DNA of 64,000 bases from Halomonas sp. CUBES01 (GCF_020991005.1 NZ_JAJLLW010000005.1:62001-126000); one strand, 5' to 3'; positions 25,388 through 35,008 are shown, numbered from the stretch's first letter. Numbers and translations: made by a program. Notes: generated by a model not told the origin, from the letters alone.

Positions 25388-28300
25388 AGCGTGGCCTCTT
25401 GCGACGTGGTGGAAACCGGCTCACCGGCAAACAAGGCATCCAGGGCTTCGATCAGTTCAACCGGGGCGGGCTCGGTAAAGACGCCGCGCCCCGGGCTGCG
25501 GCTGCCGCGCAGAAACACCGTCATCGAGCCGCCCAGGTGCTGGTGCGGGTCGTAGTCGGGCAGGCGCGCTTTTAAAAGCCGGTGCATGGCCAGCAGGTAA
25601 AGCGCGGCCTGCAGGTCGTAGCGTTTGGTCAGCAGCGCCTGGCGCATGGCTTCGGGTTCGTAGGCGCTGTCATCCGGCCCCAGATAGTTGGATTTCCAGT
25701 CGAGCACGTAGAAGCGCCCCTGGTACTCGAAGGCCAGATCAATAAAGCCTTTCAGCATGCCGTTGAGGGTGTCGGCATCCAGCGCGGGCCGTTCAATCCC
25801 AGGCAGTAAGTGCTTGCTAACCAGGGCGTCGATGGCCTGGGTATTGACCTGTTTGACGGCGAACCAGAACTCCAGCTCGACCTGATAGCTGCCAAGCTCG
25901 GTGAGCGGCACGCTGTCGCTGTGGTTTAGCGGCAAGGGCGTGGTCAAAAGCGCCGTGAGCCAACCGGCCAGCGGTGCTTGCCATGCCTGCCAGCCGCGCA
26001 GCTGCACCCGCCGCCAGAGCATATCGTCAAGGGCAGCGCTGTCGGTCGCGGCGGTGTCAAAGCCTTCCTTGCCTGCCCATTCCAATAAGCCGTGCAGGAA
26101 GGTGCCGGGGCCGGGGCCACGCGGAAACTTGTGCAGGTGAAACGCGTCCGGCTCGGAGAGATCCTGCGGTTCATCCAGCACCTCGAACGCCGTGGCTTCC
26201 TGGGCGGTGGTGGGTTCCAGGGGCGTGGGCACGGGGGCGGTGAGCGTGCCGGAAAGGCGCAGCGCCGAGTAGCTGGCAATCCACCAGTGTTCCTTGGCGG
26301 GGCGCGTGGGCGTACGGGCGTGCCCCAGGGTGGTGGTCTGCTGGGGCGGCGCAAGGCGCAGCGCCGTGGGCTCGGGGGGCGCATCAACGCGAATGTCGCT
26401 GCCTTCAGTCAATTCCGCCAGCTTGGCGGCGAGAGCCTCCGGGTCGAGGGGCTTGCCGCCGTTGATCAGGTGGCCGATGGCGCTGTTTTCCAGCCCCTTG
26501 AGCGGCGCCAGCCCCAGCCAGGTGGCGTGGCGGGCGCGGGTGAGCGCCACGTAGAGCTTGCGCAGGTCTTCGCCCAGGCGCTCGCGGTCGGCGGTGGCCA
26601 GGGTGTCTTCATCGGCGCTCAGGCTGAGTTGCAGGTTGCCGTGGGCGTCGTGCCAGCGCAGCGGGAGGTCCTTGTCGCTGACCGGGCGGTGGTTGGCGAT
26701 AAACGGCAGAAACACCAGAGGGTACTCGAGCCCCTTGGACTTGTGGATGGTGACCACCTTGACCAGGTCGGCGTCACTTTCCAGACGCAGCTTGTGGCTG
26801 TCGCCGTGGCTTTCCGGGTCGGCGATGGCGTCATACAGAAAGCGAATCAGCGCGTGCTCGCCGTCCAGTTCAGCGCTTGCCTGCTGGAGCAGTTCGCCCA
26901 GGTGCAGCAGGTCGGTTAGCAAGCGCTCACCGTCTTCGAACTCGGCCAGCAAGCGGGCGGGAATGTCGAAGTCCACCATCATGCGGCGGACCAGCGGTAG
27001 TACGCCCTGGCGCTGCCAGAGGCGATGGTAGTGGCTGAACTGCTCGACCCGCGCTTCCCAGGCCAGCTCGCTTTGTTGCAGGTGGTCCAGGTCGGCCAGG
27101 GTGAGGCCCAGCACCGGCGTGGCCAGGGCAGCGCGCAGATGGGCTTCGGCCTGGCGGGAACTGGCCAGCGGCTCGGCGCAGGCGCGCAGCCAGCGCTCTA
27201 CCTGCCCGGCCATGGGCGAGCTGAATACCTTGTCGTGGTCGGAGAGGTAAACGCTTTTGACCCCGCAGCTGGCCAGCGCCAGACGAATGGCGCGGGCTTC
27301 CTGCAGGCCGTTGACCAGCACCGCCATGTCCGACGGCTTGAGCGGGGTGAGCTGGTCGTCTTTCTGGAAGCCGCTTTCTGCCTGTTGCCCGGCGCTGAGC
27401 AGTTCGGTCATGTGCGAGGCGCAGCGCTCGGCCATCTCGGTCTGGTAGGCGGTTTTGGAAAGCGGCTCGTCGCTTGGCAGTGCCCAGAGCGTCATGGCGG
27501 GCAGCGGTTGGCCCTGGTGTATCAGCTGTTCGTTGCGGCCTTTGGCGGTCACGGGCTGGAAGGGCAGCGGGTTGTCGCCGCCTTCTTCGCGGAACAGGAA
27601 CGCGCCGGCGGGTTGCCGGTCGGCGTAGGCAAAGCAGTGGTTGACGGCATCGACCATGGCGCGGCTGGAACGGAAGTTGGTGCCCAGTGTGACGTGGCGG
27701 CCGGCGGTGTCCTGGCGGGCCTGCAGGTAGGTGAAGATATCCGCGCCGCGAAAGGCGTAGATGGCCTGCTTGGGGTCGCCGATCAGCAGAATGGCGGCGT
27801 CGCGGCGGGGCTTGGCGACCTCGAACACCGCGTTGAAGATGCGGTACTGGATGGGGTCGGTGTCCTGGAACTCGTCGATCAGCGCGACGGGGAACTGGCG
27901 CAGGATCTGCGCGGCCAGGGCTTCGCGGTTGGGGCCTTGCAGGGCGCGGTCCAGGTGGCTGAGCAGGTCATTGGGGCCCATTTCGGCGCGGCGTTCCTGT
28001 TCGCGTTCCAGGCGCACCTTGCACCATTGCACGGCGTGAATCAGCAGGTCGTTGCGTGGTTCCGGCAGGGCCTTGAGCGCTTCAGGCAGCTCGGCCAGCG
28101 CTTCAAAGGCTTGTGGGCATGGTGGCGCGCCGTCTTTCCATATCTCGGCCATGCCCTCCGGGGTGAGGCGTTTCCAGGCGGCGGGGGTCAGCGCGGGGCG
28201 CTCCAGGTCGCTTTCGCTCCACTCGCGCAGCGCGCCCAGCCAGTTGGCGCGGCTTTTGGCGTTGAAGCTTTGGCCTTTGAAGGCCTTACGCTTGGCGGCG

Positions 28301-29184
28301 TCTTCCAGCGCGGGTGCCAGTTCGTCCAGCCAGGCGGGCCAGGGGGCTTTCAGGGTGCTGAGCGTTGCCTGGCGTTCGGCCTCGGCGGCGCTCAGGGTCT
28401 CCGCCGGGTCGGGGCGCTGGCTGCCGAGGGCGTCGCTTTCGGCGAGCAGCCGGGCGACCTGGGCGTGCAGCTCGTCGGGGGATTTCCAGTAGCGGGTAAT
28501 GTGGCCCAGTGCCTCGGCGTCCAGCGGGTAGTAGAAGGTGCGCCAGTAGTCGCGCACCACTTCCTGTTCCAGTTCGTGCTGGTCGTTTTCCAGGTCGAGG
28601 GAGAACAGGCTGCCGCTGTCGAAGGCGTGCTCGCGCAGCATGCGGTAGCACCAGCTGTGGATGGTGGAAACCGCCGCTTCGTCCATCCATTCCGCGGCCA
28701 GCTCCAGGCGCCGGGCGCAGGCGGGCCAGGTGGCTTCATCGTATTGGGCGCGGAGCTTTAGGAGCAGCGGGTCTAGCTTGGCTTGCGGTGCTGCTCCGCC
28801 GGGGGTATGCCGTAGAGGAGGTTGTCCGACAGGGATGTCGGACGTAGCGCCCAAGGATGGGTTCACAGCGCCTCCTCGTAGGCATACCCCCGGCTCCTCA
28901 TGCAATACTTCTGCCCGAAACACCCCGGCGGCTTCTACCAGCCGGTTGCGGATGCGTTCGCGCAACTCCTGGGTGGCGGCGTTGGTGAAGGTGACGACCA
29001 GGATTTCCGGCGGCGTCAGCGGTCTCACAAAGGCGGTGTCGTCTTCGCTGTGCTGGCCGCCCAGTACCAGGCGCACGTATAAAAGCGCGATAGTGAAGGT
29101 CTTGCCGGTGCCCGCGCTGGCTTCTATTAGCCTGCTGCCGTGGAGGGGTAGGCGTAATGGATCGAGTGGTGCGGGCTGGCTCAT
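25384..29184 (-). CDS. recB: Exodeoxyribonuclease V beta subunit RecB
   Basis: 1266 residues. UvrD-type helicase with Walker A EASAGTGKTFT near the N-terminus, Walker B LIDEFQDTDP, and VTIHKSKGLEYPLVFLP. The C-terminal nuclease domain keeps the catalytic FYVLDWKSNYLG (Asp and Lys) and the downstream Q-x-x-x-Y type motif QAALYLLAMHRLL. This is the 3'-5' motor and the only nuclease of RecBCD. It is coupled to recD. Unusually, it is not directly downstream of recC: pncB and a small nucleotidyltransferase-like gene intervene. Confidence 0.97.
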   Translation of the reverse strand: MSQPAPLDPLRLPLHGSRLIEASAGTGKTFTIALLYVRLVLGGQHSEDDTAFVRPLTPPEILVVTFTNAATQELRERIRNRLVEAAGVFRAEVLHEEPGVCLRGGAVNPSLGATSDIPVGQPPLRHTPGGAAPQAKLDPLLLKLRAQYDEATWPACARRLELAAEWMDEAAVSTIHSWCYRMLREHAFDSGSLFSLDLENDQHELEQEVVRDYWRTFYYPLDAEALGHITRYWKSPDELHAQVARLLAESDALGSQRPDPAETLSAAEAERQATLSTLKAPWPAWLDELAPALEDAAKRKAFKGQSFNAKSRANWLGALREWSESDLERPALTPAAWKRLTPEGMAEIWKDGAPPCPQAFEALAELPEALKALPEPRNDLLIHAVQWCKVRLEREQERRAEMGPNDLLSHLDRALQGPNREALAAQILRQFPVALIDEFQDTDPIQYRIFNAVFEVAKPRRDAAILLIGDPKQAIYAFRGADIFTYLQARQDTAGRHVTLGTNFRSSRAMVDAVNHCFAYADRQPAGAFLFREEGGDNPLPFQPVTAKGRNEQLIHQGQPLPAMTLWALPSDEPLSKTAYQTEMAERCASHMTELLSAGQQAESGFQKDDQLTPLKPSDMAVLVNGLQEARAIRLALASCGVKSVYLSDHDKVFSSPMAGQVERWLRACAEPLASSRQAEAHLRAALATPVLGLTLADLDHLQQSELAWEARVEQFSHYHRLWQRQGVLPLVRRMMVDFDIPARLLAEFEDGERLLTDLLHLGELLQQASAELDGEHALIRFLYDAIADPESHGDSHKLRLESDADLVKVVTIHKSKGLEYPLVFLPFIANHRPVSDKDLPLRWHDAHGNLQLSLSADEDTLATADRERLGEDLRKLYVALTRARHATWLGLAPLKGLENSAIGHLINGGKPLDPEALAAKLAELTEGSDIRVDAPPEPTALRLAPPQQTTTLGHARTPTRPAKEHWWIASYSALRLSGTLTAPVPTPLEPTTAQEATAFEVLDEPQDLSEPDAFHLHKFPRGPGPGTFLHGLLEWAGKEGFDTAATDSAALDDMLWRRVQLRGWQAWQAPLAGWLTALLTTPLPLNHSDSVPLTELGSYQVELEFWFAVKQVNTQAIDALVSKHLLPGIERPALDADTLNGMLKGFIDLAFEYQGRFYVLDWKSNYLGPDDSAYEPEAMRQALLTKRYDLQAALYLLAMHRLLKARLPDYDPHQHLGGSMTVFLRGSRSPGRGVFTEPAPVELIEALDALFAGEPVSTTSQEATL

Positions 29185-29195
29185 GACGTGTCCTT

Positions 29196-29489
29196 CTAAT
29201 CAATCGGGAGCGCTTCGGCCAGGACGCTTGCCTGGGTGGGGCTTGGCTTGTCCGTCGATACGTAGGTGACGATGTCCACCGGCAGCTTGAGGTATTTTTC
29301 GAGCACCTGCTTGAGTGCAGCACAGGACTGCGGCGGTATCGCTGTCCGGGAAATCAGCAGTAGCTCAACGCTGCCGCCTCGCTCGGCATCATCTAGCCTT
29401 GAGCCAAACACACGGGTTTCCACATCATCACCGATAAACTCGCTCACGCCAGACAGAATGATGGTGCGATGTGTTTGGGTAATACGCAT
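29196..29489 (-). CDS. Small nucleotidyltransferase-like protein, active site degenerate
   Basis: 97 residues. TRVFGSRLDDAERGGSVELL has the minimal nucleotidyltransferase layout (FGSR, then a short spacer and a strand), but where active members have GG-D-x-D this one has GGSVE, so the metal-binding Asp pair appears lost. In MNT/HEPN modules such a protein is the antitoxin; no HEPN partner is next to it. It ends 11 bases before recB on the same strand and may be co-transcribed. Confidence 0.65.
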   Translation of the reverse strand: MRITQTHRTIILSGVSEFIGDDVETRVFGSRLDDAERGGSVELLLISRTAIPPQSCAALKQVLEKYLKLPVDIVTYVSTDKPSPTQASVLAEALPID

Positions 29490-29609
29490 GAAGCTAGCCT
29501 CCTTAACTGTATGACAGCCCCGCCACCTGATAATCTTGTTGCCGAGCCATTGGGGTGCATTCTAGTTTACGCTACCGGCGGCTTCGGTTCATTCTAACGA
29601 CGGGATCTC

Positions 29610-30791
29610 ATGCTGACATCGCTGCTGGATAACGACTTTTACAAGATCACGATGCAGAACGCCGTGATCAAGCGCTTTCCCTATGCTCATGCCCGCTATG
29701 CCTTTATCAACCGTGGCGAGCACGCGTTTCCCGAAGGCTTCGGCGCCGCGCTGCGCCAGGAAGTGGACAAGATGGCGACGTTGCGGTTGAGCGATGCAGA
29801 GAAGCGTTATCTCGAAATCACCTGCCCTTATCTCGACCCTACCTATCTCGACTTTCTCGCCGGGTTTCACTACAACCCCAGCGAGGTGACTATCGAGCAG
29901 CAAGGGAGTGATCTTTCGGTGATTATCGAAGGGCCCTGGTACCGCACCATTCTCTGGGAAGTGCCGTTGATGGCGTTGATCAGCGAGCTCTGGTATCGCA
30001 TGCGCGGGGTGACGATCACGCCCGAGACCGATGCGATGGTCGAGCAGCGCGCCCAGGAGAAGATCGAGCTCTACCGGCGGCTGGGGCTGAAGATCGCCGA
30101 GTTCGGCACCCGCCGGCGCTTTTCCTCTGAGGTGCATGACCGGGTGGTGGGGGCGCTTGGTAACTATGGTGGCGAGGCATTCAGCGGCACCAGCAACGTG
30201 CTGCTGGCCATGCGCCACGGCGTTAAGCCGATCGGCACCCATGCCCATGAGTGGTTCATGTTCCACGGGGCGCGCTTCGGCTTCAAGATGGCCAATAGCC
30301 TGGCGCTGGAGCATTGGGTGGATGTGTACCGTGGGGATCTGGGTATTGCCTTGACGGATACGTTCACCACGCGAGCCTTTTACGACAGCTTCGATAAGAA
30401 ATTTGCCAAGCTGTTCGATGGTGTTCGCCATGATAGCGGCGACCCTATCGAATTTGCCTCCCAGACTATCGCCCACTATGAGCGCCTGGGGATTAACCCG
30501 CTGAGCAAGACGATTATCTTTTCCGATGCGTTAACGCCGGAAAAGGTCGAGCGCATTCACGCTTTTTGTAAGGATCGCATTGGGATGGCATTCGGCATCG
30601 GCACCAACTTCACCAATGACGTGGGTGTTGAGCCGATGAACATGGTGATCAAGATGGTCGAGGCACGCCCGGAGGGGCAGGGCTGGCTGCCGGTGATCAA
30701 GCTTTCCGACGTGGCGGAAAAGAACACCGGCGACCCGGAGATGATCTCGCTGGCGAGGCGGATACTGTCGCTGAACGGGAAGCGTGATTAG
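29610..30791 (+). CDS. pncB: Nicotinate phosphoribosyltransferase
   Basis: 393 residues, close to E. coli PncB (400). Typical features: LLDNDFYKITMQNAV at the start, the phosphorylated-histidine region IGTHAHEWFMFHG, FDGVRHDSGDP, and SDALTPEKVERIH with FGIGTNFTND. It salvages nicotinate to nicotinate mononucleotide for NAD synthesis, using PRPP and ATP. It lies on the plus strand between recC and recBD, convergent with recC. After its TAG the same frame stays open for 26 codons before a second TAG at 30870. Confidence 0.96.
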   Translation: MLTSLLDNDFYKITMQNAVIKRFPYAHARYAFINRGEHAFPEGFGAALRQEVDKMATLRLSDAEKRYLEITCPYLDPTYLDFLAGFHYNPSEVTIEQQGSDLSVIIEGPWYRTILWEVPLMALISELWYRMRGVTITPETDAMVEQRAQEKIELYRRLGLKIAEFGTRRRFSSEVHDRVVGALGNYGGEAFSGTSNVLLAMRHGVKPIGTHAHEWFMFHGARFGFKMANSLALEHWVDVYRGDLGIALTDTFTTRAFYDSFDKKFAKLFDGVRHDSGDPIEFASQTIAHYERLGINPLSKTIIFSDALTPEKVERIHAFCKDRIGMAFGIGTNFTNDVGVEPMNMVIKMVEARPEGQGWLPVIKLSDVAEKNTGDPEMISLARRILSLNGKRD

Positions 30792-30872
30792 CGCCTGTTC
30801 GAGGAGTTTTCCAGCGCCCGGCGCCAGATTGTGGCGTTTGAGGTGGAGACGCTAGAACCCAGTGCGGATTAG

Positions 30873-33800
30873 TCATCCCTTTACCGATCTGTGCAGCGGG
30901 GCGTAGAGCGCCTCGGTCAGCGCGGCGAAGCTGTGCGCCTGTTCGCGGTGGTCATTGAACAGTCGCTCGAAGCGGGGCCACTGGTGGGCCAGGTACGCGC
31001 TTTGGGCGACTTCGCCGGTCTGGAATCGGCCGCCGTCATAGGCCCCTTCTGCGGCGGCGTAGGCGTCGCTTTCCCGGCCTTTTTCCTCAGCGATTTCCGG
31101 CGTGCCTAGCTTGGTCAGCCAGGCAAACGCCGCCTGGGGGGCCAGCGGCAGCGGGGCTTGAAGGCCTGCTTGCCAAGCGGTCATCTGGGTGTCCAGGTGG
31201 GCGCGGGCGGTGTCGGCGGCGATGGGGTCCAGCGTGATGTTGCCTGCCTTGGAAAGTAGCTGGGTGGTCATCGGGCCGCTGAGGTTGCCCGCCAGATGCG
31301 CCACCCAGGGGCGCAGCAGGTGGGTCCAGCGGTACTGGCCGCGCCCGCTGCCCTGGCTGATCAGGCTGCTGCTGAGCAGTAACAGGCGGCAGCGGTCGCC
31401 AGCCTCGTTTTGGCGCAGCTCGTTCAGCCAGTCTTCCAGCACGATGCCGTTGCTACCCTCCAGGTGAATGGCTTCCGGGGCGCTTATTGCCACCGGCCAC
31501 TGGTCCAGTGCTTCCTGGTAGGCACTGAACAGGTCTTCCATGGGCTCGGCCAGTGAGTCGCGCATGCGTTCGCCAAAGGCCCCCATGGCGAGCACGCCCT
31601 GGCGCTGGAAGCGTTCAAGCTGGGCGTCGAGGGCTTCCAGGCGTGGCTCGCCGTTGTCGACTGCGTGTCGCTGGGCGGCAATCAGCCGGTCCTGCAGCTG
31701 CCAGTTCTGCAGGCCGTCCAGCGCGAAGGGTTCGGCGTCCAGTTCGGCAATGGCTTCCTGCTCGAAGTAGACGCCCAGCCGGGTATTGAAGAAGGCCCGC
31801 ACCGGTTCACGCAGAAAGCCGCCCAGCTGGCCGAGGGACAGGCTGGCGGGGGCATTTTCCGGCGGGGGGAGCTTTTCTGGCTGAGACCGTGGCGCTCTGG
31901 TGGCTTGGTCGTCGCGCCATTCATGGACCCCACGCCACTCATGAATATAGGTGAATAGCTGCGCGGACTCGGTGCTGTCTTCGAAATAGCGGCGGCTGAA
32001 CGGCTGCAGCGGGTGCTCGGTGGTCAGGGTATCCAGCAGCGGCACGCCGTTTTCAAAGTGCCAACCGGCGGCCAGGTGGTCGCGCAGCTGGCCGACCAGC
32101 ACCGAGGGCGGAAGCGGCGTGTTGTCGATCTGGCTGCGGCCGACCCAACTGATGTAGAGCTGGTCGCGGGCGGAGAGCAGCGCTTCGAGAAACAGGTAGC
32201 GGTCGTCTTCCCGGCGGGAGCGGTCGCCGGGGCGGTAGTCGCTGCCCATCAGGTCGAAGTCCAGCGGCGGCTGGGAGCGGGGGTATTCGCCGTCGTTCAT
32301 ACCCAGCAGGCACACCCGCTTGAAGGGGATGGCGCGCATGGGCATCAGGGTGGCGAAGTTGACCGCCCCGGCCAAGAAGCGCTGGGAAAGGCTGTGCTCA
32401 TCGATCTGCGCGAGCCAGTGTTCGCGCACCATGGAAAGCGGCAGCGGGTCCTCCAGCTGGGCTTCGCGGCTGCTTTCGAGGATTTGCTGCAGGCCGTTTT
32501 CCAGCTTGGTGAGCATCACGCTTTCCTGGGCGTCGTCGGTCAGGAAGAAGGTTTCCAGCAGGGTGCGCAGCCGTTCTACCCAGCTGGCGGCATCGGTGGG
32601 CTGGCGGAAGGTCTCCCAGGTGGCTTCGAGTTTTTCCAGCAGCGTCGCCAACGGCCCGGCAAGGCCCGCTTCCAGCCCGCCGATATCGTCGAACGGCTCG
32701 ATGCCCTGCCAGGCGTCGCCGTCGCCCACGGTGTAACCCAGCAAGAGGCGGCGCAGGCCAAAGGCCCAGGTGTTCTGGCTGAGCCCGCCGGGCAACTCCA
32801 GGGTTTGACGCTGCTTGGCGTTGAGCCCCCAGCGAATCCCCGCGCCTTCCATCCAGCGCTCGAGCACCGGCAGGTCGCGCTCTTCCAACCCGAAGCGCTG
32901 GCGCAGGGCGGGGACGTCGAGCAGGTCCAGCAGGTCGCTGACGGACAGGCGCAGTTCCGGCAGGCGCAGCAGCTTTTCCAGGGCGATCATCATCGGCAGG
33001 CGGTGGCGGCTAGCCTGATCGGATAGCGTGTAGGGAATGAAGCGCGGGTCGTCGCTTTGAAGCTGGCCGAATACTGCGTCGATGTGCGGCGCGTAGCGGT
33101 CGATATCCGGCACCATGACGATGATATCCCGCGGGCGCAGGTCGGGGTCGGCGCTGAAGGCGGCCAGCAGCTGGTCGTGGAGAATCTCGACTTCCCGCTG
33201 GGGTCCGTGGGCGATATGAAACACCAGGGAGTCGTCCGCCGGGGGGAGTGCGGGCCAGTGGGTTTGTGTCTCGGCCACCGGGCGCAATTCGCGGATGTCG
33301 TCCTGCAACTGGCTGAGCAGGCAGCCGCGTTCGCCGGAGAACGGCTCGAACATGTCGATGCGCAGCGCCTGCTGTTCGAACAGGGTCTGGTAGTCGCCCG
33401 TGTCGTCGTGCTCATCCAGCAGGCGCAGGTAGTCGCGGCCCTGTTTGCCCCAGGCGGCGAGCAGCGGCTGGGCGTGAAGGTGCAGGGCATCGTCAGCGTC
33501 GCCTGTGCCCAGTACGTCCAGCGCTTCCGGCATGCCTGTCTTGCGCCGCTGGCGGTAGCGGCTGGCGCGGAGCAGGTCCTTGTGCTCGATGATATCCGCC
33601 CAGTAGTACTGGCAGGGGTTGTGCACGCAGAGCACTACCTGGCAGCAGCGCGACAGCGCCGCCAGGGCTTCCAGCGTCTGCTGGGGCAGCGACGAGATGC
33701 CGAAAATGATCAGCCGCCGGGGCAGGCCCGGTGGGCAGGTCTGGCCGTCCAACTGCTCGGTGGCCTTCAAAAAGCGCCGATGCACCTGGGCGCGGCTGCT

Positions 33801-34457
33801 GTTGAGGCCCGCATCGCCCTGGGTGGCGGCCACGTCTTCGCGCAGGATGCGCCACAGGGCGGGTTGCCAGCGCTGGTGATCTTCCAGCGGGCGGGTTTCG
33901 CCGCGGGCGGTGATCAGCACGTCCTCGCCGTTGGCCCAGGCGTCCAGCCAGTCGGCGCGGTAGACCTGGTACTGGTCGAAGAGGTCCGCCAGCCGCTCGG
34001 CCAACTGGTAGTGCTTGCGCTGGTCGCGGTCGACTTCCAGGAACTGCGCCAGCGGGGCGAAGACTTCCTGTTCGGCCAGGGTGGGCAGCAGGCGTAAAAG
34101 CCGCCAGACCAGCCGCGATTTATCGAACGGCGAGGTTTCCGGCACGGCGTCTTCATTGTCTGATACATGGGTCAGCACCGTGCGGTAGGCCTGCCACAGG
34201 AACCGCGCGGGTAGCATCACGTCCAGCGCCGCTGCGATCCCCGCGCCGCCGTTGTCCGGGTCTTCCGCCAGTGCCAATTTCAGCCACTGCCCGATGCCGT
34301 TGCTCTGCACCAGAATGGTTTCATTCTCCAGCGGCCCCAGGGGGTGCAGGCGCATCCACTCCACCGCCAACCCGCGCAAATCTTCCAGGCGGTTGCCATG
34401 TACCACCATGAACCCTGGCGTTAGCGATGTTGGCGAAAGCAGCGAATTGGCGGGCAT
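30873..34457 (-). CDS. recC: Exodeoxyribonuclease V gamma subunit RecC
   Basis: 1194 residues (E. coli 1122). It opens VHGNRLEDLRGLAVEW, and includes LVQSNGIGQWLKLALA, the conserved ILHDQLLAAF region, LLGMNDGEYPR and DFDLMGSDYRPGDRSRREDDRYLFLEALLSA in short blocks typical of RecC. It is an inactivated helicase/nuclease fold that recognises Chi in the unwound strand. GAAGGA lies upstream of the ATG. Its stop codon (30873-30875) abuts the end of the open frame following pncB. The separation from recBD is discussed in the findings. Confidence 0.96.
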   Translation of the reverse strand: MPANSLLSPTSLTPGFMVVHGNRLEDLRGLAVEWMRLHPLGPLENETILVQSNGIGQWLKLALAEDPDNGGAGIAAALDVMLPARFLWQAYRTVLTHVSDNEDAVPETSPFDKSRLVWRLLRLLPTLAEQEVFAPLAQFLEVDRDQRKHYQLAERLADLFDQYQVYRADWLDAWANGEDVLITARGETRPLEDHQRWQPALWRILREDVAATQGDAGLNSSRAQVHRRFLKATEQLDGQTCPPGLPRRLIIFGISSLPQQTLEALAALSRCCQVVLCVHNPCQYYWADIIEHKDLLRASRYRQRRKTGMPEALDVLGTGDADDALHLHAQPLLAAWGKQGRDYLRLLDEHDDTGDYQTLFEQQALRIDMFEPFSGERGCLLSQLQDDIRELRPVAETQTHWPALPPADDSLVFHIAHGPQREVEILHDQLLAAFSADPDLRPRDIIVMVPDIDRYAPHIDAVFGQLQSDDPRFIPYTLSDQASRHRLPMMIALEKLLRLPELRLSVSDLLDLLDVPALRQRFGLEERDLPVLERWMEGAGIRWGLNAKQRQTLELPGGLSQNTWAFGLRRLLLGYTVGDGDAWQGIEPFDDIGGLEAGLAGPLATLLEKLEATWETFRQPTDAASWVERLRTLLETFFLTDDAQESVMLTKLENGLQQILESSREAQLEDPLPLSMVREHWLAQIDEHSLSQRFLAGAVNFATLMPMRAIPFKRVCLLGMNDGEYPRSQPPLDFDLMGSDYRPGDRSRREDDRYLFLEALLSARDQLYISWVGRSQIDNTPLPPSVLVGQLRDHLAAGWHFENGVPLLDTLTTEHPLQPFSRRYFEDSTESAQLFTYIHEWRGVHEWRDDQATRAPRSQPEKLPPPENAPASLSLGQLGGFLREPVRAFFNTRLGVYFEQEAIAELDAEPFALDGLQNWQLQDRLIAAQRHAVDNGEPRLEALDAQLERFQRQGVLAMGAFGERMRDSLAEPMEDLFSAYQEALDQWPVAISAPEAIHLEGSNGIVLEDWLNELRQNEAGDRCRLLLLSSSLISQGSGRGQYRWTHLLRPWVAHLAGNLSGPMTTQLLSKAGNITLDPIAADTARAHLDTQMTAWQAGLQAPLPLAPQAAFAWLTKLGTPEIAEEKGRESDAYAAAEGAYDGGRFQTGEVAQSAYLAHQWPRFERLFNDHREQAHSFAALTEALYAPLHRSVKG

Positions 34458-34500
34458 GCGCGAGGTTCCTTCACGGCGGTGGTAGTGGCTATGGGTATGG

Positions 34501-34529
34501 TGCCATAAGTTAACGTCTTGCGGGATGCG
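34501..34529. repeat. Direct repeat flanking the orphan antitoxin genes, copy 1 of 3
   Basis: The core GCCATAAGTTAACGTCTTGC plus GGGATGCG recurs at 34970-34997 with two mismatches and, in its second half (CTTGCGGGATGCG), at 35478-35500. The three copies bracket the two antitoxin genes. Confidence 0.7.
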
Positions 34530-34560
34530 TATTGGAAAGAGGAACTTTTACGACAAATGA

Positions 34561-34578
34561 GTTATCATAAAAGATAAC
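34561..34578. promoter_or_regulatory. Inverted repeat, likely operator of the XRE antitoxin gene
   Basis: GTTATC (34561-34566) and GATAAC (34573-34578) form a 6-base inverted repeat with an ATAAAA spacer, about 60 bases before the gene. XRE-type antitoxins repress their own promoters through such sites. Confidence 0.45.
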
Positions 34579-34637
34579 CTTCAGGGAGCTGGGTAATGTA
34601 AATAGGCTCGTATACGCCAACGTGAGGTACAACGGTC

Positions 34638-34925
34638 ATGAGCTTACAAGCACTAAAGGATAGGGCGCTCCAAAATCCCGAGGTCAAAGCGGAATACGAG
34701 CGCTTGGCACCTGAGTTTGAATTGGCCAACACGCTGATCACCATGCGACAGCAAGCAGGCCTGACTCAAGACGAATTGGCAAAGCGTCTGCATACCCAAA
34801 AAAGTAATATTAGTCGGCTAGAGCGTGGTGACAGTAACCCCGGTTGGAAAACGCTTCAGCGTTATGCGAAAGCCTGCGGTTTTGAGTTATCAGTGCAGGC
34901 TCAGAGGCATAACACGGCCGTCTAG
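34638..34925 (+). CDS. XRE-family HTH protein, HigA-like orphan antitoxin
   Basis: 95 residues. The Cro/C1-type helix-turn-helix is at about 35-88: LITMRQQAGLTQDELAKRLH, KSNISRLERGDSNPGWKTLQ. The N-terminal helix ALQNPEVKAEYERLAPEF is the toxin-binding element seen in HigA-type antitoxins. No intact toxin gene lies upstream, where the HigB partner would normally be, so it is either orphaned or a stand-alone regulator. It is flanked by copies 1 and 2 of the short direct repeat. Confidence 0.85.
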   Translation: MSLQALKDRALQNPEVKAEYERLAPEFELANTLITMRQQAGLTQDELAKRLHTQKSNISRLERGDSNPGWKTLQRYAKACGFELSVQAQRHNTAV

Positions 34926-34969
34926 CAAACTAGTGAAATGAGATGTCCGCGGGAGCATAGCTTTCCGTC

Positions 34970-34997
34970 GCCATAAGTTTACGTCTTGCTGGATGCG
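34970..34997. repeat. Direct repeat flanking the orphan antitoxin genes, copy 2 of 3
   Basis: Differs from copy 1 by two bases (GTTTACG for GTTAACG, and TTGCTGG for TTGCGGG). It lies between the two antitoxin genes. Confidence 0.7.
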
Positions 34998-35008
34998 CGA
35001 TAAGCGCG

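Noticed and set aside
26092..34097. Long plus-strand open frames opposite recB and recC (up to nearly 580 codons)
   Set aside because: They are mirror frames of GC-rich genes with strong third-position GC. Their translations are low-complexity Gly/Ala/Val/Gln-rich with no domain, and they lack ribosome sites.
34531..34660. Short frame reading RLVYANVRYNGHELTS ahead of the XRE antitoxin, considered as a toxin remnant
   Set aside because: It has no start and no resemblance to HigB/RelE motifs; the upstream frame closes at an in-frame TAA.
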